Origin: Toxorhynchites rutilus septentrionalis
Taxonomy: Eukaryota > Arthropoda > Insecta > Diptera > Culicidae
NCBI RefSeq assembly: GCF_029784135.1
Contig: NC_073746.1
Span: forward strand, 253,979,994-254,043,993
Length of the DNA stretch: 64,000 bases
Direction: 5' to 3'
A program made the position numbers and the translations under genes. This document shows positions 1 to 9,300 of the stretch, piece after piece. The notes below the pieces were generated by a model that worked only from the letters and a program-made list of their open reading frames with translations, did no database searches and was not told the DNA's origin. Each line of letters begins with the position of its first letter. Position 1 is the stretch's first letter.

Positions 1-20
1 ATGTCCAGAGAGCAGTCGTA

Positions 21-815
21 TACCGTACTGAATCATATTTCGGACGCTTAATGCATATGATGCAGAAAACAGGTCTATACTTTATGCACAGGTATTATTT
101 GGTTGATGTTTTCATAAATTAGTTCAAAATGCTTTTAAGCTCTCTACTTTGGTACCTATTTGATTGAAAACATAAAAAAAATCGAATAAAGTGCTTTTCA
201 AATGAAGCGAATAAAATCAAACTTCGAACACTAAATCAGACAGATTCAGACAGATTGAATTCAAATTTCGGACACTTTATTTTGTGATTTTTTGAACGGA
301 AATTACAATAATTTGACTATATTTTATAGTCAACTGCGAAACACTTACCAAGCAATCACAGTAAACTGTAACGATGATGAGAACTGATGGAACACGGGAG
401 AAATTTAAATATTGATGAACGAATTCTACGTGCTCACGCTGAGCAATTGTCAAACAAAAACGATAGTGAGTAGTGTTGATAGATTTTTGCCGATTATGTT
501 GTAATTCAAATGTAGTTCTCATTTTTTTTTTATCTGTATTATAGTGATTTTCAACTCATTTGGCTGGTTCGTCACTTTTACTTCCATTTTTGGAAGAATG
601 TCGGGAGTGAGAATTGAACTCGTGACCTTCAGCGTGAGAGGCATGGATGTTACCACTACGCCAGATCGCCTCCTAGTTCTCATATGAAATGATAGTGAAA
701 CCAAGGGATTACTCTAAAGAAGCAATTGTGATATTATTTTTATAGTTATATCATCAGAGAATTAAGCATTTCAAGATATTAGATCAAAGTGTCCGAAATA
801 TGATTCAGAACGGTA
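21..815. mobile_element. DNA element with ~29-bp terminal inverted repeats
   Basis: The 29 bases at 21-49 (start TACCGTACTGAATCATATTT) recur inverted at 787-815 with about three mismatches. A related stretch with TTTCGGACACTTT occurs near 270-283. No transposase ORF lies inside, so it is non-autonomous. A tRNA-derived SINE sits inside it. Confidence 0.6.
545..676 (-). mobile_element. tRNA-derived SINE (Feilai-type)
   Basis: On the minus strand there is a pol III A box (TGGCGTAGTGG) and, about 40 bases on, a B box (ACGAGTTCAATTC). The tRNA-like head is followed by an unrelated tail, as in mosquito Feilai SINEs. It does not fold as a complete tRNA. Confidence 0.7.
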
Positions 816-1060
816 CTAAGATCTCGAAAGTAGTAACATTTTTGGTGATTTTTTTTATTAATTGACGATTATTTTCTCACAGCATACACACCAACAATGA
901 GAGCCTTCAAAGCATCAACGTCGTAACGTTTTAACGAAACGAAAGTTCGAAAGTTCGTTTGTTTCTATGAACGTGGGGGAGTGAAAATGTCTGTCTGTCT
1001 GATTCTTATGGACTCGGAAACTACTGAACCAATCAACATAAAAATTGGTGTGTAGCGGTT

Positions 1061-1600
1061 GTTGGGGCCGGGGAAGGTTTTCGTGATAGTTTAAGACCCC
1101 TCACCCCTCTTTAAGGGGGGCCTGCCATACAAATGAAACACAAATTTCTGCATTACTCGGGAATTAATCAAGCAAATGAAACGAAATTTGGCATATGGAG
1201 GTTTAAGGGTGCAATGATTCCATGGTTAGACACTCCACCCCCCCCCCCCTAAGGGGGGGCTGCCATACGAATGAAACATAAATTTCTGCTTTATTCGAGA
1301 ATTATTCAAGCAAATGAAACCTCTCTCCCTTCTCTGCCATACAAATGATGCATACATTTCGGCATAATTCAAGAACTAATCAAGAAAACTGAACCAAATT
1401 TGGCATGTGGAGGTTTTAGGGGGCAAGAAACATTTCTAAGGTGGTTCAACACTCCTACCATAATTCGAGAACTAATCAAGCAAATGGAACCAAATTAGAC
1501 ATATAAAGGTTTTAGGATGCAATAAATGTTTCTATGATGGTAAGACTCTCCACCCCGCTCTCTAAGAGAGGCTGCCATACAAATGAAACACAAATTTCAA
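1061..1600. repeat. Degenerate minisatellite, unit ~140 bp
   Basis: Repeated blocks contain GGGGGGCTGCCATAC, AATGAAACACAAATTTC, a GAGAACTAATCAAGCAAATG-like block, GGAGGTTTTAGG and CACTCCACCCC, at about 1110, 1250, 1340 (partial), 1460 and 1565. A 5' leader with GTCTGTCTGTCTGATTC (about 990) precedes them. Units differ in length and carry indels. Confidence 0.7.
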
Positions 1601-2110
1601 ATTTCTTTCTGGAAAAAGGGAAAATTCGTTTCGAAATTAAATTCTCATATATTCTACAATTACATAGTGACAAGGGCTGTTAGTCCATTTGATGTTTGCG
1701 TTAGCGAAATTGATCTTTGTTCAAAACTGGAAATGGAAATGGATCTCCTTCTATCTATACAGAAAAAAGGATCGCCGAATGTGTGAGCAGAACTCGAGGA
1801 AGGAATTTAACCATTCAGGGCTGTCTTTATTCTATCATATTTTCTGTATAAAACATTTATTCCATGTAACGAAGAAACATGTTATTTGCAAGTGGTTGAA
1901 AAATCTTGAATGAGAATTGTGCCTGAAAATAATTTGATATTATAATGATGAGTTTTGTTAGAAATACTAGGAATTTTATAGTAAAAGTTAAATTCAACGG
2001 GGTCGATTAAAAGATTAATCTAGAACAGTTCTGCAATTGGACCCATGAACTTGCTCATAGTAAGAAAACGTGGATGTTTGAAGGTATTGATAACAAAACA
2101 CATATTTTGG
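1601..2110. other. Unassigned AT-rich sequence
   Basis: No coding similarity, TIR or tandem structure recognised. Presumably RasGRF intron. Confidence 0.4.
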
Positions 2111-2284
2111 GCGGGACGAAGTTTGCCGGTTGTTTTCATGGCTTTGGACTAGAAGACGCTATATCTTTTTATATTTTTTCTTGAAAGCTGAGGATTTTTT
2201 ACATAATATTAGGCTGTCAAAAAAGTCCTGCGGCATTTTTTTTGAATTTTCATTTGTTCATAAAATTAGTTATAATCATCTGTT

Positions 2285-3310
2285 TTAAGTTAAATATGCG
2301 CCGTTTTGTTCGATGACTTGTTCCCAACGAGATGCCAACTTCATAATACCCCTGTTATAGAAGCTCGCTTCCTTATTGGCAAATAACTCGGATAGCCAAT
2401 TTTCACAGGCCTCTTTTGTGGCTAACTTCTGACTACCTAGCTCGTTCGCCATGGACAAAAACAGGTGGTAGTCACATGGTGCAAGGTCCGGACTATACGG
2501 CGGATGCAAAAGAACCTCCCATCCGAGCTCCCGGAGCTTCTGGCGCGTCACCAAAGAAGTGTGTGGCCTGGCGTTGTCCTGATGGAAGACAATGCGGCCT
2601 CTGTTTATCAAAGATGGCCTCTTCTTCATGAGTGCTACCTTCAAGCGGTCCAGTTGTTGGCAGTACAGGTCCGAAATGAGCGTTTGGCCATAGGGAAGCA
2701 GCTCATAATAGATTATTCCTTGACAATCCCACCAAACACACAGCAGAACCTTCCTGGCCGTTAATGAGGGCTTGGCCACCGTCTGAGCCGCTTCAGCGGC
2801 CTTCGACCACGACCGTTTGCGCTTCACGTTGTCGTAAGTGACCCACTTTTCATCGCCAGTCACCATCCGCTTCAGAAACGGGTCGATTTTGTTGCGATTC
2901 AGCAGCGATTCACATGCTTCGATACGGTCAAAGATGTTTTTTTGCGTCAACGTGTGTGGCACCCATACATCGAGCTTCTTTGTGAATCCAAGCTTCTTCA
3001 AATGGTTAATAACGGTTTGATGACTTATCCCCAGCTCTTGGCCGATGCTACGGCTGCTACTATGCCGGTCTTTCTCGGCTAATTCAGCGATTTTGTCGCA
3101 ATTTTCGACGACAGGCCTTCCGGAGCGTGGCGCATCTTCGACGACCTCTACACCAGAACGAAAACGTTGAAACAATCGTTGTGCGGTGGAAATAGAAACT
3201 GTATCGGGTCCGTAAACTGCACAAATTTTATTGGCAGCTTGAGATGCATTTTTGCCTTTGTCATAGTAGTACTGTAAAATATGTCGGATTTTCTCTTTAT
3301 TTTGCTCCAT
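2285..3310 (-). CDS. mariner transposase (DD34D), apparently intact
   Basis: A 341-residue open frame from ATG at 3310 (MEQNKEKIRHILQ), close to the family's usual 345. The N-terminal helix-turn-helix half includes TAQRLFQRFRSG and [13 protein letters not shown]; the mariner motif WVPHTLT follows. Catalytic aspartates are visible in TGDEKW, FHQDNARPH and APCDYHLF, with 34 residues between the last two. Mariner transposases cut and paste DNA at TA. The frame stays open for 97 codons upstream, but the ATG at 3310 matches the family start. No stop or frameshift is seen, so the protein could be functional. Confidence 0.92.
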   Translation of the reverse strand: MEQNKEKIRHILQYYYDKGKNASQAANKICAVYGPDTVSISTAQRLFQRFRSGVEVVEDAPRSGRPVVENCDKIAELAEKDRHSSSRSIGQELGISHQTVINHLKKLGFTKKLDVWVPHTLTQKNIFDRIEACESLLNRNKIDPFLKRMVTGDEKWVTYDNVKRKRSWSKAAEAAQTVAKPSLTARKVLLCVWWDCQGIIYYELLPYGQTLISDLYCQQLDRLKVALMKKRPSLINRGRIVFHQDNARPHTSLVTRQKLRELGWEVLLHPPYSPDLAPCDYHLFLSMANELGSQKLATKEACENWLSELFANKEASFYNRGIMKLASRWEQVIEQNGAYLT

Positions 3311-3364
3311 ATTTGCGACACTATAACTCACGAACGACTTAACCAAACAAAACAAGTCAAGGAC

Positions 3365-3600
3365 TATGTTATAGCGCGCAATGAACCCGCCCAACGCGCC
3401 GGAGCTTCGCCCAATAGAGAAATATTGGGCGATTATGAAGCAGGCCCTCCGGAAGAACCCAAAAGTTGTCAAATCGGAGGCGGACTTCAAGAAAAAATGG
3501 ATTTCTGTTCCTGTTTCTGTACTGTCTAGAATTTTCAAAAGGATCGGTCTACTGGGCGAATTTCTACAGCGTTTTTCCCGTGATGCAATTTGATGTGACA
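3365..3600 (+). pseudogene. C-terminal fragment of a different Tc1/mariner-superfamily transposase
   Basis: The plus strand encodes NPPNAPELRPIEKYWAIMK and then VKSEADFKKKWISV. The NPPN.P..RPIE.YWA motif carries the third acidic residue (E) of Tc1-like and D37E-type transposases, unlike the aspartate of mariner. It sits inside the mariner between its TIR and start codon, in opposite orientation. No N-terminal part is present. Confidence 0.75.
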
Positions 3601-3775
3601 CACCCTTTAGAACTACGCGCTTACAACGACACCTCGCGGAAATACCGCAGGACTTTTTTGACAGCCTAATATATCAGAGATGCTATTTTTTTGTGCTATG
3701 TAAAAAATCCTCAGCTTTCAAGGAAAAATATTAAAAAAAACATTGCCCTCATGTCAAAGCCATGAAAACAACAAA

Positions 3776-4153
3776 AAACAAATACAAATACAACCAAACA
3801 AAATTGTGTGAAGTTCTCTTCAGCGCTTTCTCATTCATGTCTGTAGATTATACACGATGGAATGCAAAAAGCACACAACAAAAACCCCCCAAACAAAATA
3901 CAACCAATATTTACGAGAACAAAGTTCATTGTTCAGTATTTTTTAACCAAACGGCTAGCTCATTGGCTTCAATTTGATATGTCGATTATCTAAATCGGTT
4001 CAGTAATTCAAAAATTATGAATTTTGAAAAAAGTAATTTTTGCGAAAAAGTTGAACAAAAAGGATTTTTCGGACCACCCTAAAATGAAAATGCTCTACCT
4101 AACAAAAAAATAAAAAAAATACGGGTCATATATTTTGCAATAAAAAACAAAAC
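3776..4153. other. Unassigned AT-rich sequence
   Basis: Adenine-rich with no recognisable coding or repeat structure. Confidence 0.4.
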
Positions 4154-4245
4154 TACAGAGTAACCTCGATATAACGTACATTTTAGTTTAAAAACTGTAC
4201 GTTGTATCGATTTGTACGTTATATCAAAGCAAAATAAAGAACTCA

Positions 4246-4812
4246 AACCGAAATTAAATTCATCTACCACTACAACGATATCATCTCCAGAGCAAACAAA
4301 CAGTTCGGCTTCGTTTTAAAGGTTACCGATGGATTCAAGGACCCGCTTTGCTTGAAATCTCTCTACTGTGCGCTGGTTCGTTCCATCCTGGAATTTGCTT
4401 CTGTCGTATGGTGCCCTTTCCCCGGCATTTGGAAAGCGCGCATTGGATCTGTCCAAAGAAAGTTCGTGCGTCTTGCTTTGAGGAATCTTCCGTGGCGGAA
4501 CCCAAGGGAATTGTCGCCTTACGAGGAACGCTGTAACTTGCTGGGAATTGATACTCTGTTGTTGCAAAACTACTGAGGAGTGAGATTGATTCTCCTTCCT
4601 TGTTAGCTAACCTCAATATGTATGCTCCAGAACGCACCCTACGTCACCGTGGTTTCCTAAGGCTCGATTTCCGGAACAGTGTGTATTATGGTCAGGATGA
4701 TCCTTTGGAATTCATGTCTGGTACCTTTAATAAGATTTTTCACCTCTTTGATTTTAACCCCGCAGGCACAGCGCTTCGAAGTAGATTTAAAGAATATTTT
4801 AGAAGAAGTTGA
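4246..4812 (+). pseudogene. 3' end of a non-LTR retrotransposon reverse transcriptase
   Basis: Encodes FGFVLKVTDGFKDPLCLK, SLYCALVRSILEFASVVW and RIGSVQRKFVRLALRNLPW up to about 4576, then after a frameshift LLANLNMYAPERTLRHRGFL up to about 4812. This is the region after the RT palm in Jockey/CR1-like elements. 5'-truncated and frame-broken; a 3' tail of TAAA repeats follows at about 5080-5107. Confidence 0.75.
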
Positions 4813-4829
4813 CAATCGCAATGTATGTT

Positions 4830-5062
4830 CAGTGGAATCCGTTTATAATGACATCGAAAGGAGGTCATAATAAGCGGACGTCGTACAAAGCGTTTCGCAA
4901 AAAAACCGTTTTTATGTAAATAAGTACTTCTGCAGGTAAAGAAGTAATAATAATCGACTTTTTTTACAAAGAATTTCATATTAAAACTAAACTTCGTTGT
5001 GTAATTACGAAATAATAAGCGGTAGGTCAATATAAGCGGAGTCATAATAAACGGATTCTACT
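4830..5062. mobile_element. Small pogo-like MITE inside the non-LTR 3' end
   Basis: The first 23 bases (CAGTGGAATCCGTTTATAAT...) recur inverted at the right end with two mismatches (inverse of ...ACGGATTCTACTG). Length 233 bp. A TA follows the right end; the left flank is TT, so the duplication is imperfect. Confidence 0.7.
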
Positions 5063-5458
5063 GTATTACAATTTGATGGAATTAATAAATAAATAAATAA
5101 GAAAAAAAAGAACTCAGAAACGTAGCTTTTATTACTTCATTGTGTTGCTGTTTGAGTGAGGTCAATCAATAAATTCAACTAGGGGGCGAAACCAACTTTT
5201 CTCATGATGTTTCCCTTCGTACAGTTGATTAAAGTTTGATTCATTTAGAATCACAAAACAGTTGTATTTTGGGATTGGTTAAATATACAAAACAAGCTTT
5301 AGTATCAAAATACAGATAATTCATTGTTCTTTCAGAAAAAAAAATATTCAAAAAAATATTGCTTTGGACTTTGAAAATATGTACGTTATATCGAGGTAAA
5401 ATGTACGATATATCGAGGGTTCGTTATAACCAGGGTACGTCATGTCGAAGTTTCCCTG

Positions 5459-5952
5459 TACCACTTTTCATGGAAATCTGAGAACCACTATATCGGTTTG
5501 GCATGGAATGGTTGTATATGGGTATCGGGTGAATGGTATTCGAGAAAGTGCTATAAAACCGTGAAAATATTTGTTATTGTAATTGAATGCCGCTAAAGAA
5601 AACATTCTCAGAATGGAAAGATTCATTTCGCGAATGGCAGTATGAATGTGTATGTACGTGTATGACTCATATTTTACCTCATAACTCACTTTGGTTAACT
5701 CTGTTCTTAAATCCTGTAATGATGATGATGATCAAGATGATGATGATGATATTAAAAATAAGATAGTTTCGGTTCACTACTCAGTCCCTTGAGCGATATG
5801 GCGGATTAAAAAAAACCTTATTCTCTTCTTCATTTATGACATCCATATCGGTTGACCAATAATAAACACTCACATGTCGCAATCCAATGCACTGAAAACT
5901 GAAATTTTCTGCGTACCAATGCACAAAATACTCCAATCGGCGAACTGGACAG
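5459..5952. other. Intron segment with a block repeated at 18840-18930
   Basis: CCACTATATCGG.TTGGC.TGGAATGG is shared with 18870-18900, next to CAGTTTTCA/CACTTTTCA. A GAT-rich microsatellite lies at 5719-5752. No coding signal. Confidence 0.5.
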
Positions 5953-6307
5953 GAGTAGCACATCAACTGCAGCAGCGGCTTTCGCAATCGCTACCTCAGC
6001 TTCCAGTAACCCTAGAGACGAGCCCCCCGACGTGGAAGCTAGGAACCGGAAGGAATCTGTTGTGAGCTCACCGGCTACGATGCGCGTTCTGAACGTGCTG
6101 AGGCACTGGGTGTCCAAGCACTTCCAGGACTTTGAACAGGACGCAGCTCTGCGCTCACAGACGATATCCTTTCTGGACGACATTACCTGCAGTCCAAACC
6201 TGTTGCCCACTGAGCATAAAGCTGCATCCCAGCTGTTACGACTCTTGTGCCGCGACGATATAGACAGTGGCAAGAAAATTCTGGACGCGCTGCTGACGCC
6301 ACCACAG
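5953..6307 (+). CDS. RasGRF: RasGRF exon a: linker and REM domain
   Basis: Open reading frame of 118 codons containing [18 protein letters not shown] (from 6080) and [15 protein letters not shown], the REM (RasGEF N-terminal) signature that stabilises the catalytic hairpin. The donor GT is at 6308-6309. The 5' edge is uncertain: an in-frame TGA at 5900-5902 sets the limit, and the AG at 5951-5952 is the acceptor that keeps the conserved [15 protein letters not shown] stretch, although its pyrimidine tract is weak. Confidence 0.8.
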
Positions 6308-9300
6308 GTAACCTCTCAATCCAACCACGATCAAATGTTTTTAGATCGGCCAAGAAAACAATCGGAAGTGAAGCATGTTTGCTGTAGTAACTAAATTCTC
6401 CTGAATTGACTTGTGTGCATCAATAATTTAGATATATTTTTATATTTATATTAATATTTATATTCCTATGCTTCCCAATAGACGCCAGTTAAGGAAACCC
6501 TCGAATCACTGTCGGCACTGGAAATCGCAGAACAAATGACTTACCTGGATCACCAAATCTTTCAGGCCATTCGAAGCGAGTAAGTTGTTTTCCTCTTATG
6601 TTGTACTATATTACCAGGAAATGAACGGTTGGAAAACCAAACACACATCGTCTGTCTCAATATAAACCAGAATTGCTTTTTACATATGGTACCGATAAAA
6701 TTTAGAAGCTGGTGATTATTTGATGGGGTAGGATGTTTCCATAGGGGATATTCTAGTCTGGAAATTCGAAAAAATCGAAAAAAAGCTTTCTTAATATTTC
6801 TGAAGTTTTGATATTCAACAATATGTCCATGGAAGGATTTTGCGAAATTCTGGTTATTTACCGAGTTATAGCCGTTTTAGTGACTCAGTATCAGCGTTTT
6901 TCTCGAAACTACTTTTTCTAAACTGGCGTACACGATTGTTTGTGAAAATTGAAAAAAGTCAATACGGGATTTTTGACGTAGGATTACGTCTTTCGGGAAC
7001 ATATTGGGGAACAAATTGAAAATTGAAAATCGAGCACATCGTGAAAATTGTCCAATTTCAAAACCTTATTGCTCAGTCATTTCATGATGGATTGATGAAT
7101 TTTTTTGCTTTTTTCGGTACTCCATAACAATTTTATATATTGAAGAAAATAATATATGTAATAAAACTAACTATCAAATAATTGAAAAATCTCAACCCTT
7201 ATCCTTACGGAAATACCCACTTCTGATTGGTCAAAATTGACGACACATGCAGCGGGTCCCTAACAGAGAAATCAAAACTGGGCTGTCTAGGGGAAATCGG
7301 CATTGCAAATACAAGAAAGTAGGGGGACTTTTGCTCCCACCGAAATGTGTTCCCTAACAGGGGGACTTTTGCTCCCACCTTTTGACGTCTGAAGCAAGCT
7401 GCCGGGGGAAATCGGCATTGCAAATATGTGCAAGTCGTGGAATTTTTCTATTGCAAGTTAGATGAGTGATACGTTTAATTCTAGCAAAAAAATATTTGGA
7501 ACTTTAATGTTGGGTGCTTCGTGAGATTTCATTTCAATGACCGATCGTGTATCGTCAAAAATATTATTAAAATTGTGTTAAAAATGACTTGATATATGAG
7601 TGATTAATTTCAATTTTCATAAATAAAAACCAAGGTGTGTTCCCGCTCTATAACGAGTCGTTCAGCTTAAGCTGTCTGTTTTGTTGTGTTCATTTTCACC
7701 CAAGGAAAGTTCATGCGGCGAGAATAGTAGCAAAAGTGGAGAAATATTTGAAAAAGTGATTTCCCATATGTCCTCCATATAGTATTAGGTGTTGTTAGTC
7801 CAATAAAAATTCGCATTGGGTTTAATAAACACTCAGAAAGTAAAAATTATCGTTACATTACCTTTTCCATTTCAAATATGTTTTCGCTATATTAAAGTAA
7901 CATGTTTTTACTTATTAGAAAAATTGATGATTGTGTTCGGTATTGGTAATTTTCTTATATTTCATTGATGTTTCTTTTTCTTTATTTCATTCTTTATTTT
8001 ATATTTATTTATTTATTTCATTCATACATCGTCTAGTGTCGAAGAGGCTAAATTGTCGAAAATAATAATAATAAAAAATGTAAGTTTCTTATCTTTATAG
8101 ATAGAGGTAAACATAGTTCAACAATATTGTTGTCCCAGTTATTTGAGATATCTTTGTCAAACAAAGTTTTTTTTATATCTCTTGAAATAACCAATATAGC
8201 GCCTTTTTTCCGAGATGCGTTAGGGTCATCATGAAAAAAAAAGGTTTTTATACTCTAGCTTAGATATTTCAAATTCTACATACAAACTGTCTTCGAAAGA
8301 CTTTTTGAGCTTTCTAATACAAACGTTTTGCGATGCAGTACATGTCAGTATCTCAACTTCACTCAAAGTTATTGATATTTCTTCCCAAAAAATACTCTCT
8401 CTTCAATTGCTTGTAATTTTTTCTGGGGCAAACATAAACAAAGTTTATTGGCTGCATTTGAAAGAACATAGTTCACTCTACATGATGTGTTATTTAGAAA
8501 ACTATGTTATTTTTCGTGTTTGAGTAAATCAAATTTGAAATCATGAGTTTTTGGATAAAAAACCATCAATAACTTTGAGTAGGATTAAGACAAGTCATGC
8601 ATCGCAAAATGTTGTAAAAAGCTGGCTCTAAAAGTCGTATAAAGACACTTTTGATGTAGAATTTGAAATATAGAAGTTAGAGCAAAAAAACCCGCTTTTT
8701 CATGGTCACTCTAATGCAACTTAGGAAAAAAAGCGCTAAATCGATTATATTAAAAGATACAAAAAAGCTTTGTTCTACAAAGCTATTTAAAATAATTGGG
8801 GCTAGCAATATTGTCGAGCTATGTTTCCTCTATCTATAAAGATAAGAAAGTTAGATTTTTCATTTCATCGACAGTTTTGGTCACCCTACTTTTCCTGACG
8901 AGGAATGTGAAAAAATTCATTATAGGCAATTTGCCTTTCAAAAAGTGTGCCTTCTGAAGCGCCCACCTTAGCTAGCGAGTCCGCTTTCTCATTCCCCGGA
9001 ATCGAGCAATGAGAGGGAACCCATGCTAAGGTAATCTTGAATAATTTTTCGACCAAAACACTCAATAGATGTCTTATTCTTGTTAGGAAATAAGATGAGC
9101 GTTTATCAACTTTCATTGAGCGGATTGCCTCTATTGAGCTGAGACTGTCTGAAAAAATAAAATAATGGTCGATGGGCAGTGTTTCAATGATCCCTAGAGC
9201 ATAGTATATCGCACCCATTTCTGCGACATACACGGAACAAGGATCTTTGAGTTTGAAAGAGGCACTGTAATTTTCATTGAAGATGCCGAAGGCAGTGGAC

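Larger units (their letters stand above)
2209..3669 (-). mobile_element. mariner transposon with intact TIRs and TA duplication
   Basis: TIRs of 28 bp starting TTAGGCTGTC lie at 2209-2236 and inverted at 3642-3669, with one mismatch. TA is duplicated at 2207-2208 and 3670-3671. The element is longer than a usual 1.3-kb mariner because foreign transposase sequence lies between the right TIR and the transposase start. Confidence 0.9.
2115..3775. repeat. Palindromic MITE split by a mariner
   Basis: The left arm (about 2128-2206, with GTTGTTTTCATGGCTTTG and GAAAGCTGAGGATTTTTTAC) recurs inverted at about 3690-3775. Without the mariner and its TA duplication the two arms would face each other across a short loop. 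Confidence 0.7.
4156..5458. mobile_element. pogo-like element, non-autonomous, host of nested insertions
   Basis: The left end CAGAGTAACCTCGATATAAC and the inverse of the right end CAGGGAAACTTCGACATGAC match at most positions. TA flanks both ends (4154-4155, 5459-5460). CAG ends, TA duplication and TATAACG-rich subterminal repeats are typical of pogo/Tigger-type elements. No transposase remains; the middle is a non-LTR fragment. Confidence 0.7.

Noticed and set aside
545..676. tRNA gene from A and B boxes
   Set aside because: No acceptor-stem pairing and a long unrelated tail; it is a SINE.
5874..6065. ORF starting [12 protein letters not shown]
   Set aside because: Out of frame with the REM domain, and no similarity in this frame.
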